Source: Acidilobaceae archaeon
Lineage (GTDB): Archaea; Thermoproteota; Thermoprotei_A; Sulfolobales; Acidilobaceae
NCBI GenBank assembly: GCA_027039295.1
Contig: JALWEW010000137.1
Coordinates: 1 to 6,622, forward strand
Length of the DNA stretch: 6,622 bases
Reading direction: 5' to 3'
In this document: in pieces, positions 5,045-6,622 of the stretch
Numbering within the stretch: the stretch's first letter is position 1
Layout: the number at the start of each line of letters is the position of its first letter
The notes under the pieces: model-generated
What the model was told of the DNA's origin: nothing
Databases searched by the model: none
The model's input: the letters and a program-made list of their open reading frames with translations, nothing else
Made by a program: the position numbers and the translations under genes

Positions 5045-5419
5045 GTGGAAAAAGGAGTGGCGGGTGTAAGCCCCGTAAGAAGGGTCCTTAGTGAGATAGC
5101 TAAGCTTGAAGGCGTTAGGGGAGCACTTGTAGTAAGCAAGGATGGATTCGTTATAGACGCCGTCATACCCGCTGCAGGCGTCAATAAGGATGCTGTGGCC
5201 GCCATGGTTACTTCCATGTTTGATGCCGCTGCCAACTTCTCGAGGGAGTTCGGCCTCGGCGACCTGAACCTAATGACCATAGAGTACGCCAACAGCCTAG
5301 CCCTAGGAGCCCCGGTGGGCGACGCCTACCTAGTAGTGCTAGCGGAGAGCGGCGCAACCATAGGCAGAATACGCTACGAAATACAGAAACAGAAGGACAG
5401 ACTAAAGGCCGCACTCTAA
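5045..5419 (+). CDS. Roadblock/LC7 domain protein
   Basis: The 124-residue protein is essentially one Roadblock/LC7 domain. An opening helix (VRRVLSEIAKLEGV, 11-24) leads into GALVVSKDGFVID (26-38), where V-S-x-DG is the family turn. The central helix is DAVAAMVTSMFDAA (49-62), with strands LMTIEYANS (76-84) and AYLVVLAESG (94-103) and the closing helix ATIGRIRYEIQKQKDRL. Archaeal relatives dimerise and act as platforms or regulators for small Ras/Rag-like GTPases (MglB type), in the cytoplasm or at a membrane. No GTPase gene lies in the window. GTG 5045 fits the TATA box at 5007-5017; GTG 5057 is possible, but its upstream GGA is adjacent. The neighbouring 3849-4934 protein is a candidate partner. 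A T-rich stretch follows the stop. Confidence 0.92.
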   Translation: MEKGVAGVSPVRRVLSEIAKLEGVRGALVVSKDGFVIDAVIPAAGVNKDAVAAMVTSMFDAAANFSREFGLGDLNLMTIEYANSLALGAPVGDAYLVVLAESGATIGRIRYEIQKQKDRLKAAL

Positions 5420-5447
5420 AGAGGCCCCGGCTCTGGAGGCATCCCCC

Positions 5448-5454
5448 TCTTTTA
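5448..5454 (+). terminator. T-rich terminator after the Roadblock gene
   Basis: A run containing TCTTTTA lies 28 nt after the stop, preceded by GC-rich sequence, in the 44-bp gap to the convergent MmgE/PrpD gene. Archaeal RNA polymerase often terminates at such T-tracts without a hairpin. I see no convincing stem. Confidence 0.35.
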
Positions 5455-5463
5455 CTCCACGTC

Positions 5464-6622
5464 TTACCTTACTCCCCCTTTTATTGTAGTTGTTACCTCG
5501 ACCACATCCTTAATGCTGTCATGTAGTGACGCTCCTCTTACTCCATTAGCTATTGCATAGACGTGCTCCCCAGCTAGCCGGGCCAGCCTTAACGCCTTGC
5601 CTAGTATATCCTCGAGCGAGGGCCTCCGCATTCTTGATCCTCTAGGCAGGGGGATATATTGCTCGAGTACGTCGCCGCTCCTTAGGCGAACCCTGACAAG
5701 GGCTGGCTGCCTCTCTGGGTATTGCCGCGTGAATTCCGGATCTTCGATCACTCGTATCTTATCGAAGAGCGCACGCACCTGGGGATCCTCCATCGCCTCT
5801 CTCAGGGTCTCGAAGTCCAGTGCCCCCCGCGTGAGGGCTACCGCTACGAGGAAGCGTATGCTGAAGCGCGCCTCCTCGAGGCTCCTAGGCCAGCCCAGAC
5901 CCGATACCCTAGCGGCCTCCCTGAACACTCTAACCTCAACACTGTCTATATTGTCGGGCTTGGGGATCCCGCCTGAGAGGCGTTCCGCGGCCTCTATGGC
6001 GCTGTGGGTGTGGCGGCAGGTCGGGTAGAACTTGTACTCGTTGAAGAGTATACCCGGCTCGCTGCCCCGACCCCGAGTGGGGGATGCGCTGGTGTGTAGG
6101 AGTATCTCTTCCAGGGCATTGCCGCAGCTAGAATGCCTTTCCCTCTCTAGGGCAGCCTTGGCGGCTAGGTAGCCCGTGGCTACGGCTTTAGCGGGGGAGA
6201 GGGGCTTGTAGAAGGGTTCCACCCTCAACGCGCTCCAGAAGCCCCCAGCGTAGTTTAGCGCGAGGCACAGAGCTGAGGCCAGCACTGCTGGGTTGACATC
6301 CCCGGGGGCCGAGAGTGCTGTGACCGCTGCTGCGGCCGCTGCCCCTGCCGTGGCGGTTGAGTGCCACCTCTCATAGTGCCTTCGCCCTAGGAGGGTGCCA
6401 GCCTGGTATGCTGCCTCGTAGCCAGCTACTATGAGTTTAAGTGCCTCCGAGAGGGGCTTCTCGATCGCTAGCGAGAGCGTGAGGGGGACCACTATAGAGC
6501 CTGCGTGAACGTAGGCTGGAGGAAGCCAGTCATCGTACTCTATGCTATGGGCTAGTATGGCGTTGGCTAGGGCCGCCTCTAGGGGCGGCGCGCCCTCCTC
6601 GAGCCCTAGTATCGGGACGGCG
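5464..6622 (-). CDS. MmgE/PrpD-family protein (2-methylcitrate dehydratase-like), partial at N-terminus
   Basis: The frame is open from the window edge: 385 residues are visible and the N-terminus (perhaps 50-80 residues by family length) is missing. Family landmarks in order are LANAILAHSIEYDDW (18-32; D30/D31), VHAGS (38-42; H39), RWHSTATAG (85-93; H87), EPFYKPLSPAKA (135-146; K139) and YKFYPTCRHTHSA (196-208; K197, C201). These correspond to the conserved D, H, H, K and K positions around the active site of MmgE/PrpD enzymes, which dehydrate 2-methylcitrate or decarboxylate cis-aconitate. The substrate here is not determined. A GTG at 6492 is an internal valine codon, not the start, because strong family sequence continues upstream of it. 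The all-helical domain and C-terminal alpha/beta domain both appear complete. It converges on the Roadblock gene across 44 bp. No citrate synthase or propionate gene is visible to settle the pathway. Confidence 0.9.
   Translation of the reverse strand, partial: AVPILGLEEGAPPLEAALANAILAHSIEYDDWLPPAYVHAGSIVVPLTLSLAIEKPLSEALKLIVAGYEAAYQAGTLLGRRHYERWHSTATAGAAAAAAVTALSAPGDVNPAVLASALCLALNYAGGFWSALRVEPFYKPLSPAKAVATGYLAAKAALERERHSSCGNALEEILLHTSASPTRGRGSEPGILFNEYKFYPTCRHTHSAIEAAERLSGGIPKPDNIDSVEVRVFREAARVSGLGWPRSLEEARFSIRFLVAVALTRGALDFETLREAMEDPQVRALFDKIRVIEDPEFTRQYPERQPALVRVRLRSGDVLEQYIPLPRGSRMRRPSLEDILGKALRLARLAGEHVYAIANGVRGASLHDSIKDVVEVTTTIKGGVR

Noticed and set aside
5034..5057. Inverted repeat CTCCTT/AAGGAG around the Roadblock start
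   Set aside because: Only six pairs with a 12-nt loop; too weak to claim as a regulatory hairpin.
6490..6492. GTG as start of the MmgE/PrpD gene
   Set aside because: Conserved family sequence (LANAILAHSIEYDDW, VHAGS) continues upstream in the same frame to the window edge.

Overview
The window looks like a stretch of chromosome from a hyperthermophilic crenarchaeon (Thermoproteota, most likely Desulfurococcales or a close relative). The reasons are a GC-rich coding sequence that favours AGG and CTC/GAG codons, many GTG and TTG starts, archaeal TTTTAA-type TATA elements, two intron-less archaeal tRNAs with genomically encoded CCA, and a PriX-like primase subunit, which is typical of this group. 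Gene packing is very tight. I see no transposase, integrase, CRISPR array or rRNA.

Layout. Bases 20-95 (minus) encode tRNA-Gln(CTG). Diverging from it is a two-gene operon: a PriX-like primase accessory subunit (166-612) and a small DUF504/UPF0248 (MJ1316-type) protein (605-889). A three-gene minus-strand operon meets it tail to tail with a 9-bp overlap. In transcription order it is a Clp1/Grc3-type polynucleotide 5'-kinase (3135-1987), a single-domain cupin (1994-1602) and a Pol-beta-like nucleotidyltransferase (1621-881), each overlapping the next. tRNA-Asp(GTC) (3170-3246) diverges from the kinase across only 34 bp. It is followed by a small HELLH zinc metallopeptidase (about 3290-3706), whose family-like N-terminus begins upstream of any ATG/GTG/TTG codon. 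After an AT-rich spacer come an unrecognised two-domain protein (3849-4934) and a Roadblock/LC7 protein (5045-5419). The minus strand from 5464 to the window edge carries an MmgE/PrpD-family enzyme, cut off at its N-terminus.

How the genes may work together. Three neighbouring genes (DUF504/MJ1316 domain, Clp1-type kinase, Pol-beta nucleotidyltransferase) are all predicted to handle RNA or nucleic-acid ends, so the left half may be an RNA-end processing or repair neighbourhood next to a primase subunit. The 3849-5419 pair resembles the archaeal arrangement of a Roadblock/LC7 protein beside a larger partner, here without its GTPase. These couplings are inferences from gene neighbourhood. The individual family calls rest on motifs visible in the sequence.
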